A DNA stretch of 15,354 nucleotides from Parvularcula sp. (GCA_003506635.1 DNZB01000218.1:1-15354); one strand, 5' to 3'. Positions 1-8,273 are shown, counted from the first letter of the stretch. Numbers and translations are program-made. Notes: a model not told the origin generated them from the sequence alone.

Positions 1-750
1 CGCGGCGATGCGCGCGCGCACGTCCTTCAGCATCGCGATATTGGCGGCAAGCGTCGCTTTCGACGCCAGCGCCCCATGCCCGGGAATGATGACGGTCTTG
101 TCGTCGCACAGCGCAAGGATCGCTTCTTGCGCGGCGATAAGGCCGTCAAACGAACCGCCCGATGCGAGGTCGATAAAGGGGTATCCGCCGGTGTTGAAAT
201 AGATGTCGCCGGTGTGGATGACATTGGCGTCGCGGAAATGCACGATCGCGTCGCCGTCCGTATGCGCATTATTCAAATGAATGACGCGGATGTCGCGCCC
301 GTTCCAGTAGAACGACGCCTGATCGGAAAAGGTGACGACCGGCAGCGCCCCCTCGGGCGCGGGCGGGGTATCCCTCGTCTCGCGCTTGAGGCCCTCTTTA
401 AGCCGCTTCCTGACATTGTCATGCGCGACGATATGGGCGCCGGCCGCGCCGAAGGCTTCATTGCCGCCGGTGTGGTCGCCGTGCCAGTGCGTGTTGAGGA
501 GGAATTCGACCGGCGCTGCGTCGATCGCCTTGATCGCCGCCATGATCTTGTCGCTGAGCGGCGCGAACTGGTCGTCGATGACGAACGCCCCGTCCGCGCC
601 GACCGAAAGGCCGATATTTCCGCCGGCGCCTTCGAGTATATAGATACCCGAAACGATTTCGGTCGCCTTGATCTCGACCTTTGAGAAATCCTGCTGGGCA
701 AGAGCGGTCGAGGCGGCGAGGGTGAGACTGAGGGCGAAGATAAGGCGCAT
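1..750 (-). CDS. Periplasmic metallo-beta-lactamase-fold hydrolase (partial, C-terminus off window)
   Basis: The minus-strand frame from ATG 748-750 is open to the window edge (250 codons, no stop). Residues 1-18 form a Sec signal peptide with an Ala-Leu-Ala end, so the protein should be periplasmic. The metal-binding signature of the metallo-beta-lactamase fold is complete: [10 protein letters not shown] at residues 87-96 (H88, H90, D92, H93), H163 in NAHTDGDA, D182 in HTGDIYF, and H225 in IPGHG. These would hold a two-metal (usually zinc) hydrolytic site. The substrate cannot be read from sequence; relatives include class B beta-lactamases and many periplasmic hydrolases of unknown substrate, so a resistance role is not implied. 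An AAGGAA-type ribosome site precedes the ATG. It is divergent from the DAHP synthase gene. Fold assignment is firm; function is open. Confidence 0.9.
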   Translation of the reverse strand, partial: MRLIFALSLTLAASTALAQQDFSKVEIKATEIVSGIYILEGAGGNIGLSVGADGAFVIDDQFAPLSDKIMAAIKAIDAAPVEFLLNTHWHGDHTGGNEAFGAAGAHIVAHDNVRKRLKEGLKRETRDTPPAPEGALPVVTFSDQASFYWNGRDIRVIHLNNAHTDGDAIVHFRDANVIHTGDIYFNTGGYPFIDLASGGSFDGLIAAQEAILALCDDKTVIIPGHGALASKATLAANIAMLKDVRARIAA

Positions 751-885
751 CGGGCGTTCCTTCAATTTCGTCAGCGCCTCCTTAACCCGATATCAGGGAA
801 AATGTCGCCGGCGTCAGCGGTTTTGTTGCAGGCGCTAACGCCCGGCGCTAGGACGATGGGCGTTAAAGCGTCAAAGAGGCTGCGC

Positions 886-2265
886 GTGCCGGATTTCGGA
901 GACGGTCAAAGATGGGCGCCGGACAGCTGGCGGCGGTTTCCCGCCCGCCACATGCCGGCCGATTATCCCGACGCGGCGGCCTTGCAGGCCGTCGAAACGG
1001 AGTTGACGAGCTATCCGCCGCTCGTTTTCGCTGGAGAGGTACGGACGCTGCGCGCCGAGCTGGCGCGCGTCGGCGAGGGGCGTGCGTTCCTCTTGCAGGG
1101 CGGGGACTGCGCGGAGAGCTTCAAGGAGTTCCACCCGAACAACATCCGCGACACTTTCCGCGTGCTTCTCCAGATGTCCGTCGCCTTGACCTTCGGCGCG
1201 GCGATGCCGGTTTTGAAGATCGGGCGCATCGCCGGGCAATTCGCCAAGCCGCGCTCTGCGCCGAACGAAACGATCGACGGCGTCACTTTGCCGAGCTATC
1301 GCGGCGACAACATCAACGGCATGGAGTTCACCGAGAAGGCGAGGACGCCAGACCCGCAGCGGCTCCTCAAGTCCTACGGCCAGTCGGCGGCGACGCTCAA
1401 TCTCATCCGCGCTTTCGCGGGCGGGGGCTACGCCGACCTGCATAACGTCCACCGCTGGAACCTCGAATTCGTCGCCGATAATCCGCAGGCGGATCGTTAC
1501 CGCGAACTTGCGAACAAGATCTCGGAGGCGCTGACCTTCATGGAGGCGTGCGGCGTCACGTCGAAAGAAGTGCGCTCGATCCGCGAGGTCGATTTTTATA
1601 CAAGCCACGAAGCGCTTCTCCTCGGCTTTGAAGAGGCGATGACGCGCGTCGATTCGACCTCAGGGCGCTGGTACGACACCTCCGCCCACATGATCTGGAT
1701 CGGCGATCGCACGCGCCAGGCGGACGGGGCGCATGTCGAATTCTGCCGCGGCGTCGAAAACCCGATCGGCATCAAGTGCGGACCGTCATTGCAGCCCGAC
1801 GACCTTATGCGGCTCCTTGAAATTCTCAATCCGGCCAATGACGCCGGCCGCATCGTCCTGATCGCGCGCTACGGCGCGGATGCGATCGGCGAGGGGCTGG
1901 CGCCCCTTGTCCGCCGCGTCGTCTCCGAAGGTCGGCGTGTCGTATGGTCGTCCGACCCGATGCACGGCAACACGATCAAGGCGGGGTCGGGCTTCAAGAC
2001 CCGGCGGCTTCACGACCTCAAGAGAGAACTCGACGGCTTTTTCCTCATCTGCCGGGCCGAAGGGGCCTATCCCGGCGGGGTCCACCTCGAAATGACCGGG
2101 CAAAACGTCACCGAATGCCTCGGCGGCTTGCAGGATATTTCGGAGACGGACCTTTCCTCGCGTTATCAGACGCATTGCGATCCGCGCCTTAACGCTACGC
2201 AAGCCTTGGAACTCGCCTTCGCTCTCGCCGACGCGCTCAAGAAGAACCGGGAACGCGGCGAATAG
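886..2265 (+). CDS. aroG: Class II 3-deoxy-7-phosphoheptulonate (DAHP) synthase
   Basis: It condenses phosphoenolpyruvate with erythrose 4-phosphate, the first step of the shikimate pathway to aromatic amino acids, in the cytoplasm. The plant/mycobacterial-type (class II) signatures are all present: [71 protein letters not shown] and THCDPRLN. The Cys, His, Glu and Asp of QGGDC, DPMHG, HLEMTG and CDPRLN are the family's metal ligands. The frame is open from ATG 802 (487 aa), longer than family members of about 450-465 aa. I prefer GTG 886 (459 aa) because AAAGAGG at 873-879 is well spaced and the family-like WAPDSW motif follows soon after. ATG 856 and ATG 802 are alternatives with ribosome sites that sit too close. 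The 886 start also leaves room for divergent promoters. The gene symbol is generic for this activity. Confidence 0.95.
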   Translation: MPDFGDGQRWAPDSWRRFPARHMPADYPDAAALQAVETELTSYPPLVFAGEVRTLRAELARVGEGRAFLLQGGDCAESFKEFHPNNIRDTFRVLLQMSVALTFGAAMPVLKIGRIAGQFAKPRSAPNETIDGVTLPSYRGDNINGMEFTEKARTPDPQRLLKSYGQSAATLNLIRAFAGGGYADLHNVHRWNLEFVADNPQADRYRELANKISEALTFMEACGVTSKEVRSIREVDFYTSHEALLLGFEEAMTRVDSTSGRWYDTSAHMIWIGDRTRQADGAHVEFCRGVENPIGIKCGPSLQPDDLMRLLEILNPANDAGRIVLIARYGADAIGEGLAPLVRRVVSEGRRVVWSSDPMHGNTIKAGSGFKTRRLHDLKRELDGFFLICRAEGAYPGGVHLEMTGQNVTECLGGLQDISETDLSSRYQTHCDPRLNATQALELAFALADALKKNRERGE

Positions 2266-2382
2266 ACCTTTGGAAACAGGCCGCAACATTGTTTGAGGGG
2301 CTAGGGCGCCCGCGGCCATATTCCCGCCTTGGGGGCGTCGCTATGGTCATTCTCAAAAATCGGTTCGGGGAGCGTTCGCGGC

Positions 2383-3309
2383 GTGGAGAGACGACTGAAA
2401 ACCGGTATCGCCGGCGCGGGCGTTTTCGGCGGTCACCATGCGCGCAAGCACGCGGCGTCGCCACGTATTGACCTTGCCGGCGTCTTTGATCCTGACAGCA
2501 GCCGGGCGGCGGCTCTCGCGGCCGAAACCGGCGCGCGCGCCGTTGACAATTATGACTCGCTCCTCGCCGGGGTTGACGCGGTCGCCATCGCCGCGCCGGC
2601 AGGGGCGCATTTCGGCATGGCGCGGCGGGCGCTGGAGGCTGGGCGGCATGTCTATGTCGAAAAGCCGCTGGCGCTGTCGCTGGCTGAGGCCGATGCGCTG
2701 ATCGCGCTCGCCGAAGCGCGCGGGCTCGCTTTGCAAGTCGGCCATCAGGAACGATTCGTGCTCGCCGCCATGGGATTGCCGCGCGGCGACCGGCTGCCGC
2801 TGGCGATGGAGTTCGGCCGCTCGGGGCCGGCGACCGGGCGCGGAGAGGATGTCGCCGTCACGCTCGATCTGATGATCCACGATCTCGACCTTGCGCGCCT
2901 TTTCGGCTTTGCGCGGCCGCTGAAGATCGACGCCTGCGGCGGCTATGACGAAACCGTCGCGACGCTGACCTTTGACGGCGGAAAAACGGCATCCTTCGTC
3001 GCCAGCCGCCGCTCGGACGTGCGCCAGCGCCTCATGAAGGCGGTCTATGACGATGGGGAGATCGAGATCGATTTCCTCAATCGCACGATCCTCAACCGCA
3101 CCGGCGCGATGTTGGCGGCGAACGATTTCGCCGGCGGCCCGGCAGCGCTCGCCGATCCATTGGGCGCGAGCGTCGAGGCGTTCGCTGCGGCGGCGCTTGA
3201 CGGCAAGCGCGCCGTCATCGACGGCAAGGCGGGGCGCGGCGCGCTTGAATGGGCGCTGATGATCGAAGAAGCGCTTGAGGCGTCCGGCTATTCGAGAAAG
3301 TTCGCATGA
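2383..3309 (+). CDS. gnnA: Gfo/Idh/MocA-family oxidoreductase, probable UDP-GlcNAc 3-dehydrogenase
   Basis: This is a 308-aa NAD(P)-dependent dehydrogenase. From GTG 2383 the Rossmann glycine motif GAGVFGGHHARKH lies at about residues 12-24, the catalytic EKP lysine motif at 93-95, GHQERF at 120-125 and DLMIHDLDL at 162-170. The DLMIHD segment is what I associate with GnnA proteins, which oxidise the 3-hydroxyl of UDP-GlcNAc so a partner can aminate it. Its ATGA overlap with the next gene, a DegT-type aminotransferase, supports that pairing. GTG 2383 is chosen because GGGGAG at 2367-2372 precedes it and the Rossmann strand begins a few residues later. An upstream in-frame ATG (2329) would add 18 unlike-family residues. 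A weak promoter-like pair (TTGAGG 2293, CATATT 2317) lies in the gap. Family membership is firm; the exact substrate is inference, and a WbpB-like O-antigen dehydrogenase is the main alternative. Confidence 0.85.
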   Translation: MERRLKTGIAGAGVFGGHHARKHAASPRIDLAGVFDPDSSRAAALAAETGARAVDNYDSLLAGVDAVAIAAPAGAHFGMARRALEAGRHVYVEKPLALSLAEADALIALAEARGLALQVGHQERFVLAAMGLPRGDRLPLAMEFGRSGPATGRGEDVAVTLDLMIHDLDLARLFGFARPLKIDACGGYDETVATLTFDGGKTASFVASRRSDVRQRLMKAVYDDGEIEIDFLNRTILNRTGAMLAANDFAGGPAALADPLGASVEAFAAAALDGKRAVIDGKAGRGALEWALMIEEALEASGYSRKFA

Positions 3310-4469
3310 ACGGCGTCGCTAATCTTTCGCTCGCGGGGAACACGGCGGTCGGCGAGATCGCGTTCATCGATCTGAGGGCGCAGCAGCGCGCCATCCGCAC
3401 ACGCATCGAAGCGCGATTGAAGGCCGTGCTCGATCACGGCCGCTACATCGCCGGGCCGGAGATCGAGGAGCTTGAAGCCCTGCTCGCCGAGAAGACGGGC
3501 GCCGCCGCGGCGGTCGCCTGCGCGAGCGGCACGGCGGCGCTCATCATTCCGCTGCTCGCCGCCGGCGTCGACACGGGCGATGCAGTGTTCATTCCGGCGT
3601 TCTCCTACAACGCCACGGCGAACGCCGTTCTGCTGACGGGCGCAACGCCGGTCTTCGTCGATATCGATCCGGCGACCTTCAACATGGACGCGCGCGACCT
3701 TGAGGCGCGCATCAGCGACGTGAAGCGCGAGGGAAAATTGCGCCCGGCGGCGGTCATTCCGGTCGACCTCTTCGGCTCGCCGGCGGATTATCGCGCGATC
3801 GGGCGGATCGCCGCGCGCGAAGGGCTCTTCCTGCTCGCCGACGGCGCGCAAGGCTTCGGCGGGCGCCTTGACGGCAAGTGGGTCGGCGATCTTGCGCCCG
3901 CGACGGCGACGAGCTTTTTCCCCGGCAAGGCGCTCGGCGCTTATGGCGACGCCGGCGCGATACTGTCGCAGGATCTGTCCGTGGTCGAGCGGTGGATGTC
4001 GATCCGCTGGCACGGCACCGACAGCGCCCGCAAAAACTCCGTATGCGTTGGATTTAACGGCCGCATGGACACGTTTCAGGCCGCGGTGCTGCTGGAAAAG
4101 CTCGCGATCTTCGACGAGGAGCGGGAGGCGCGGCAGGCCGTGGCGGCGATCTATGACCGGCGCTTGTCGGCCATCGGAAGGCCGCAGCAGCATCTTGCGG
4201 GCGCGCAATCGGGGCACGGCTATTACTCGCTTCGCCTCTTCCGCCGCGACGAGGTCGCGAAGGAATTGAAAGCGCGTGGTGTGCCGACGGCGATCTATTA
4301 TTCGACGCCGCTGCACAAAATGCCGGCGTTCGAGCGCTACGCGCCGGCGCGGCCCTTGCCGGCGACGGAGGAGGTCGCGAACGACATTCTCTCCCTGCCG
4401 ATGCATCCTTACCTGACGCCCGACCAGGTTCATTATATCTGCGATTGCGTCGAGGCGGCGCTGCGTTAA
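3306..4469 (+). CDS. gnnB: DegT/DnrJ/EryC1-family PLP aminotransferase, probable UDP-3-keto-GlcNAc aminotransferase
   Basis: This is a 387-aa sugar-nucleotide aminotransferase. It has RYIAGPEIEELE at about residues 46-57, a SGTAAL phosphate-binding turn at 74-79, DGAQGFGG at 179-186 (the Asp that contacts the PLP ring nitrogen) and the Schiff-base lysine K208 in SFFPGKALGAYGDAGA. The C-terminal YYSTPLHKMPAF segment is also typical. It starts inside the stop of the dehydrogenase (ATGA 3306-3309), so the two are probably translationally coupled. Together they could convert UDP-GlcNAc to UDP-GlcNAc3N, the precursor of lipid A with amide-linked acyl chains; WbpE-like O-antigen synthesis is the alternative. 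Family and lysine are read directly; the sugar substrate is inference. The stop overlaps that of the convergent permease gene. Confidence 0.87.
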   Translation: MNGVANLSLAGNTAVGEIAFIDLRAQQRAIRTRIEARLKAVLDHGRYIAGPEIEELEALLAEKTGAAAAVACASGTAALIIPLLAAGVDTGDAVFIPAFSYNATANAVLLTGATPVFVDIDPATFNMDARDLEARISDVKREGKLRPAAVIPVDLFGSPADYRAIGRIAAREGLFLLADGAQGFGGRLDGKWVGDLAPATATSFFPGKALGAYGDAGAILSQDLSVVERWMSIRWHGTDSARKNSVCVGFNGRMDTFQAAVLLEKLAIFDEEREARQAVAAIYDRRLSAIGRPQQHLAGAQSGHGYYSLRLFRRDEVAKELKARGVPTAIYYSTPLHKMPAFERYAPARPLPATEEVANDILSLPMHPYLTPDQVHYICDCVEAALR

Positions 4470-6010
4470 CGGCGCCGCGCGAGCGCACTCAAGGCGATAG
4501 CCGGAACAAGGCCGAGCGTGATCAGCGCCAGCGCGGCGGGCGCGGCTTCGGCGAGCCGTTCATCGCCCGCAAGCCGGTAGACGCGGGTCGCGAGAGTCTC
4601 GAAATTGAAGCTGCGCAAGATCAGCGTCGCCGGCAATTCCTTCGCGATGTCGACAAAGAGGATGATCGCAGCCGCGACGAGCGAGGGCGCCATCAATGGC
4701 GCGTGAATGCGCAGCGCAAGGCGCGCGCCGCCGGCGCCCAGCATCCGCGCAGCGGCGTCGGCGGCCTTGGCGACGCCCTCAAGCCCGCCGGAAACGACGT
4801 TAAGGCCGGCGGTCAGAAAGCGCGCAAGATAAGCGTAAAGCAGCGCCGTCAGTCCCGTTGCTCCGGCGACCGCGCCGCCGAGGACGAAAGCGCCCGCGCT
4901 GAATACGCCGATGGCGATGACAGCGCCTGGAACCGAATAACCGAGCGTCGCGATCCGCAAAGCGGCGCCGAGGACAGCATTCTTTGAAGCGCGCGCCGCA
5001 TAGGCGATGACCATCGCCGCCGCCATGATCAGCGCCGCGCCCGCCGAAGCCGCGACGACGGAGTTGGCGAGCGCCTCACCGAGCCCGCGTATCGCCGCTG
5101 CGCCGCCGAGCTTGCCGGCGATGACGCCGATCGGAATAACCGCGCCCAACAGGACCGGCGCCGCGCACAAAAAGACGGCGCCCGAAGCGGCGGCGGGGCC
5201 GAGCCGAAGACGGGCCCGTGCGCGCTGCCCCCGCGTCCCGTCATCGGCGCCGCCGCGGCGGCTGAATGTTTCGAGCGTGACGAGGATGATTGCGATAAGG
5301 ACAAGGAGCGAAGCAAGCTGCGCCGCCGCGGTCAGATCGCCGAAGGCGTTCCAGGTGCGAAACACGCCGACGCTCAGGGTCGGCACGCCGAAATAATCGG
5401 CGACGCCGAAATCGGCGGCTGCCTCCATCATCACCAGCAGCGCCCCGCCTGCGATCGCCGGCCGCGCCGCGGGCGCAAGAAGGCCGATCGCCGCCCGCAA
5501 GGGCGAGACCCCGGCGAGCCGCGCGGCTTCAAGATAAGCGCCCGAGCGCGCCGCGAACGCCGCGCGCGCCGCGAGGTAGACATAAGGGTAAAGCGTCATC
5601 GTCAGCACGAAGACGGCGCCCGGGGCGCTTTTGACGTCGGCGCCGGCGCCGGTCATCGCGGCGAATGCACCGAAAGGCCCAAAGAAATCGCCGTAAGCGT
5701 ATGCAGCGATATAGGCCGGGACGGCGAGCGGCGTGGCGAGGGCGAAGGAAAAAATACGCCGCCCTGGAAATTCCGCGAGCGACACGGCGAGCGCCGCGCC
5801 GGAGCCGATCAATGTCGCGAAGATTCCGGCGGCGATCATCAATTGCAGCGTGCCGAAGACGTAGGCCGCGCCGGTCGTCGCCGCGACATGCCGAATGGCG
5901 TCGCCGAACGGGCGCGCAAGGCTTGCGAGAACGGCGATGAGCGGCGCCGACGCGAAGAGCGCGACTGCGGCGGCGAGGAAGGCGACAGGGCGCGGGGCGG
6001 CTCTCTTCAT
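4466..6010 (-). CDS. fbpB: Ferric-iron ABC transporter permease, two fused permease domains
   Basis: This 514-aa, strongly hydrophobic inner-membrane protein carries two tandem binding-protein-dependent permease domains, the arrangement of FbpB/SfuB/AfuB Fe3+ importers. Each half has an EAA-type cytoplasmic loop that docks the ATPase: LEAARLAGVSPLRAAIGL in the first half and AARMLGAGGARLALRIHAP in the second. About a dozen membrane segments can be counted. The start MKRAAPRP is followed at once by the first membrane helix; only a weak AGGCG ribosome site is visible. It is divergent from the ATPase gene with 148 bp between them, whereas in many relatives permease, ATPase and binding protein are collinear. 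Iron as substrate is inferred mainly from the FutA-like binding protein nearby. Its stop codon overlaps that of gnnB. Confidence 0.9.
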   Translation of the reverse strand: MKRAAPRPVAFLAAAVALFASAPLIAVLASLARPFGDAIRHVAATTGAAYVFGTLQLMIAAGIFATLIGSGAALAVSLAEFPGRRIFSFALATPLAVPAYIAAYAYGDFFGPFGAFAAMTGAGADVKSAPGAVFVLTMTLYPYVYLAARAAFAARSGAYLEAARLAGVSPLRAAIGLLAPAARPAIAGGALLVMMEAAADFGVADYFGVPTLSVGVFRTWNAFGDLTAAAQLASLLVLIAIILVTLETFSRRGGADDGTRGQRARARLRLGPAAASGAVFLCAAPVLLGAVIPIGVIAGKLGGAAAIRGLGEALANSVVAASAGAALIMAAAMVIAYAARASKNAVLGAALRIATLGYSVPGAVIAIGVFSAGAFVLGGAVAGATGLTALLYAYLARFLTAGLNVVSGGLEGVAKAADAAARMLGAGGARLALRIHAPLMAPSLVAAAIILFVDIAKELPATLILRSFNFETLATRVYRLAGDERLAEAAPAALALITLGLVPAIALSALARRR

Positions 6011-6033
6011 GGGGGCGCCTGACGCATGGAGCG

Positions 6034-6069
6034 ACGCCTTCCCTTCTCCCGCGGGAGCGGGAAAGGCGT
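6034..6069. repeat. 36-bp imperfect dyad between the divergent permease and ATPase genes
   Basis: The perfect 12-bp core CTCCCGCGGGAG (6046-6057) is flanked by arms ACGCCTT and AAGGCGT. Of 18 base pairs 15 match; mismatches are 6041/6062, 6044/6059 and 6045/6058. It lies 24 bp from the permease start and about 90 bp from the ATPase start. It resembles the dispersed CCTTCTCCCGCGGGAG-type intergenic dyads I recall in alphaproteobacterial genomes, so it may be a REP-like repeat rather than an operator. There is no T tract, so it does not look like an intrinsic terminator. Confidence 0.6.
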
Positions 6070-6158
6070 AAGGAGGCGGGCGCAGCCGCCGTCGCAGACT
6101 TCAACGCTCATGTCCCCGCCTCTACCAATCGCCGCGCAATGATGCGAGACCTCGCGCC

Positions 6159-7154
6159 ATGACGCTTTCCTTGCGCGACATACGATTTGGGTACGGACGG
6201 GACCTTGTCCTCGACGGCCTCAGCCTCGCGGCTGAAAAGGGCGAAATCGTCTGCCTGTTCGGGCCTTCGGGCTGCGGCAAGTCGACGGCGCTTCGCGTCG
6301 CGGCGGGGCTTGAAAGGATCGGGGAGGGGGCGGTCGTTCTCGACGGCGCCGTGCTGTCGTCGCGCGAAAAGCACACGCCGCCGGAAAAGCGCGGCATCGG
6401 ACTCGTCTTCCAGGATTTCGTGCTCTTCCAGCACATGAGCGTCGCTGAAAACGTCGCCTTCGGCCTTGACGCGCTCTCGCGCGACGAAAAGCGCGCGCGC
6501 GTCGATGCCGAACTCGCCGCTGTTGGCCTGTCCGCCCTCGCGCAGCGCCGCCCTGCGCAATTGTCGGGCGGCCAGCAGCAGCGCGTCGCGCTCGCCCGCG
6601 CCTTCGCGCGGCGGCCGAAGGCGCTGCTGCTTGACGAACCCTTCGCCAGCATCGACGCCAGCCTTCGCCGTCGCCTGCGCGCCGATTTGCGCCGCATGCT
6701 GAAGGAACGCGGCAACCCGGCGATCGTCGTCACGCATGACTCGGACGAGGCGGTCGAACTCGGCGACCGCATCGCGATCATGCGCCGGGGACGGATCATC
6801 GAGGACGCCGCGCCCGAAACGCTCTGGCGCGCGCCGCAGACGGCGGAAGGGGCGCTGCTTTTCGTCGGCGCGCAATCCGTAGACGCCGCCGCCAGCGGCG
6901 CGTTCGGCATTGAAGCGCCCGCGGTCATTCTCGCGGGCGGCGCACGCGCCGAAGCGACGGCGGACGGCGCCGCGCGCGTGCTCGATTGCCGCTTCGCCGG
7001 ACCCTTCTGGCAGGCGACGCTGGAGGCGGTCGGTCATCCGGGCGTCTTCCTTCGCGCCGAAGCGCCGGGTTCCCTGGCGCCTGGAACCCGCGCCAGCCTC
7101 ATCATCGACCCCACGCGGCTGCGGCGGTTTCCTCGCGCGGCGTCGACAGATTGA
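6159..7154 (+). CDS. fbpC: Ferric-iron ABC transporter ATP-binding protein
   Basis: A 331-aa ATPase that powers the importer from the cytoplasmic side. In order: Walker A GPSGCGKST at residues 35-43, Q-loop glutamine at 86 in GLVFQD, signature LSGGQQQR at 136-143, Walker B LLLDEP at 157-162, and the H-loop histidine at 194 in VVTHDSDEA. About 100 residues follow the nucleotide-binding domain, consistent with a TOBE-type regulatory domain as in FbpC/PotA-type ATPases. The start MTLSLRDIRFGYG fits the family's usual beginning, although no strong ribosome site precedes it. The binding-protein gene follows after 53 bp, while the permease is divergent. The ATPase class is certain; iron as substrate follows from the neighbours. 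Confidence 0.92.
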   Translation: MTLSLRDIRFGYGRDLVLDGLSLAAEKGEIVCLFGPSGCGKSTALRVAAGLERIGEGAVVLDGAVLSSREKHTPPEKRGIGLVFQDFVLFQHMSVAENVAFGLDALSRDEKRARVDAELAAVGLSALAQRRPAQLSGGQQQRVALARAFARRPKALLLDEPFASIDASLRRRLRADLRRMLKERGNPAIVVTHDSDEAVELGDRIAIMRRGRIIEDAAPETLWRAPQTAEGALLFVGAQSVDAAASGAFGIEAPAVILAGGARAEATADGAARVLDCRFAGPFWQATLEAVGHPGVFLRAEAPGSLAPGTRASLIIDPTRLRRFPRAASTD

Positions 7155-7179
7155 AATTGCGACTTATTTGCAGTATGGC
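7151..7179 (+). promoter_or_regulatory. Candidate sigma70-type promoter before the iron-binding protein gene
   Basis: TTGAAA at 7151-7156 and TATGGC at 7174-7179 are separated by 17 bp and begin right at the stop codon of the ATPase gene. It would let the binding protein be made in excess over the ATPase, which is usual for ABC importers. This is a sequence match only. Confidence 0.4.
7157..7173. promoter_or_regulatory. Candidate Fur box inside the promoter spacer
   Basis: TTGCGACTTATTTGCAG contains the imperfect dyad TGCGA-N5-TTGCA and resembles the TGCRAAT/ATTYGCA style of Fur sites that I recall from alphaproteobacteria. It lies exactly between the candidate -35 and -10 elements, where a bound repressor would block polymerase. 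Its position before a ferric-iron binding protein gene supports iron repression. The match is imperfect and by eye. Confidence 0.4.
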
Positions 7180-7207
7180 CGCGGGCCTGTCGAAAGGAAA
7201 GCTCTCG

Positions 7208-8254
7208 ATGCGCTGCTTTGCCGCTGTCGCCGCCTTGATGCTTGTCGCCGCCTGCAGCCAGAAGTCGGCGGCGCCCGCCGAGCCATCGCCGGCGGCGCAG
7301 GCTGGCGAGGTCAATATCTATTCGGGCCGCCATTATGATTCCGATCTGGCGATCTTCGACGCCTTCACGGCGGAAACGGGAATCAAGGTCAATGTGATTG
7401 AGGCGGCGGGCGATGCGCTGATCGAGCGCCTTGCGCTTGAAGGCGCGGCGAGCCCCGCCGATCTCTTCATCACCGCCGACGCCGGTATGCTGTGGCGCGC
7501 GAAATCGCGCGGCGTCTTGCGGCCGATTGAAGACAGCGCGGTCCTCGCCCGAGCGCCGGCGCACTTCCGCGACCCTGAGGGCGAATGGGTCGGTATTTCC
7601 AAACGCGCCCGCGTCATCATCTTCAACAGGGGCGCGGGCGCGCCCGAAGGCCTCGACACCTACGCCGGTCTCGCCGATCCATCCTTGCACGGAATGATCT
7701 GCGTCCGCTCATCGACGAACCTCTACAACCAGTCGCTGCTCGCCGCGATCATCGCCCATGAAGGACGGGACGCCGCGCTCGCCTGGGCCAATGGCGTCGT
7801 CGCCAATTTTGCGCGTCCGCCCGAAGGCGACGACACCGCGCAGATCGAAGCCGTGGCGGCGGGGCTCTGCCGCGTCGGGATCGTCAACAGCTACTACATC
7901 GGGCGCTATCTCGACCCCGCGGATGCGAAGAAATTTGCGATCGGCGAGAAAATCGGCGTCATCTTCCCCGATCAGGAAGCGGCCGGAACCCATGTCAACG
8001 TCTCCGGCGCCGGCGTCGTCCGCCATGCGAAGAACGCCGCGAACGCGGAAAAACTCCTTGGCTATCTTCTCCGCGAAGCCGTGCAAGAGGAGTTCGCGCG
8101 CGGCAACAACGAATACCCGGTCGTCGCCGGTGCCGCCGTTTCAGGGCCGATCGCAACGTTTGGGGTCTTCCGGGAAGATGATCTGCCGATGGCGGCGCTC
8201 GGAGAACATCAGGCCGAAGCGGTTAAGATTTTCGACGAGGCCGGGTGGCGGTAG
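7208..8254 (+). CDS. fbpA: Fe(3+) ABC transporter substrate-binding lipoprotein (FutA/AfuA type)
   Basis: A 348-aa binding protein that captures ferric iron in the periplasm and hands it to the permease. Residues 1-16 are a lipoprotein signal ending in LVAAC, so C16 is the likely lipidated residue. The mature region is FutA-like: NIYSGRHYDSD at 36-46, SPADLFITADAG at 82-93, ICVRSSTNLYNQSL at 164-177, VVANFARPPEGDDT at 197-210 and VNSYYIGRY at 226-234. The tyrosines at 38, 173, 229 and 230 are in the positions where FutA proteins bind Fe3+. ATG 7208 is chosen because AAAGGAAA at 7193-7200 precedes it and the signal peptide starts there; the open frame continues upstream to 6986 but that part overlaps the ATPase gene in another frame. 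Most Gram-negative relatives are soluble, so the lipid anchor is slightly unusual. Confidence 0.93.
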   Translation: MRCFAAVAALMLVAACSQKSAAPAEPSPAAQAGEVNIYSGRHYDSDLAIFDAFTAETGIKVNVIEAAGDALIERLALEGAASPADLFITADAGMLWRAKSRGVLRPIEDSAVLARAPAHFRDPEGEWVGISKRARVIIFNRGAGAPEGLDTYAGLADPSLHGMICVRSSTNLYNQSLLAAIIAHEGRDAALAWANGVVANFARPPEGDDTAQIEAVAAGLCRVGIVNSYYIGRYLDPADAKKFAIGEKIGVIFPDQEAAGTHVNVSGAGVVRHAKNAANAEKLLGYLLREAVQEEFARGNNEYPVVAGAAVSGPIATFGVFREDDLPMAALGEHQAEAVKIFDEAGWR

Positions 8255-8273
8255 GGGCGATCCCCCACTGCAT

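Noticed and set aside
273..701. Minus-strand open frame of 142 codons in the hydrolase region
   Set aside because: It is low-complexity Ser/Arg-rich and lies in a different frame from the hydrolase, whose metal motif and signal peptide are unambiguous.
2279..2317. GGCCGC/GCGGCC inverted repeat after the DAHP synthase gene as a terminator
   Set aside because: The arms are only 6 bp with a spacer of about 27 bp and no T tract; it is easily chance in GC-rich DNA.
6132..6150. Fur-like dyad GCAATGATGC before the ATPase gene
   Set aside because: Only the outer few bases are symmetric and there is no promoter-like context, so it is too weak to call.
6986..7207. N-terminal extension of the iron-binding protein frame
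   Set aside because: It overlaps the ATPase gene in another frame and lacks family similarity; the lipoprotein signal and ribosome site put the start at 7208.
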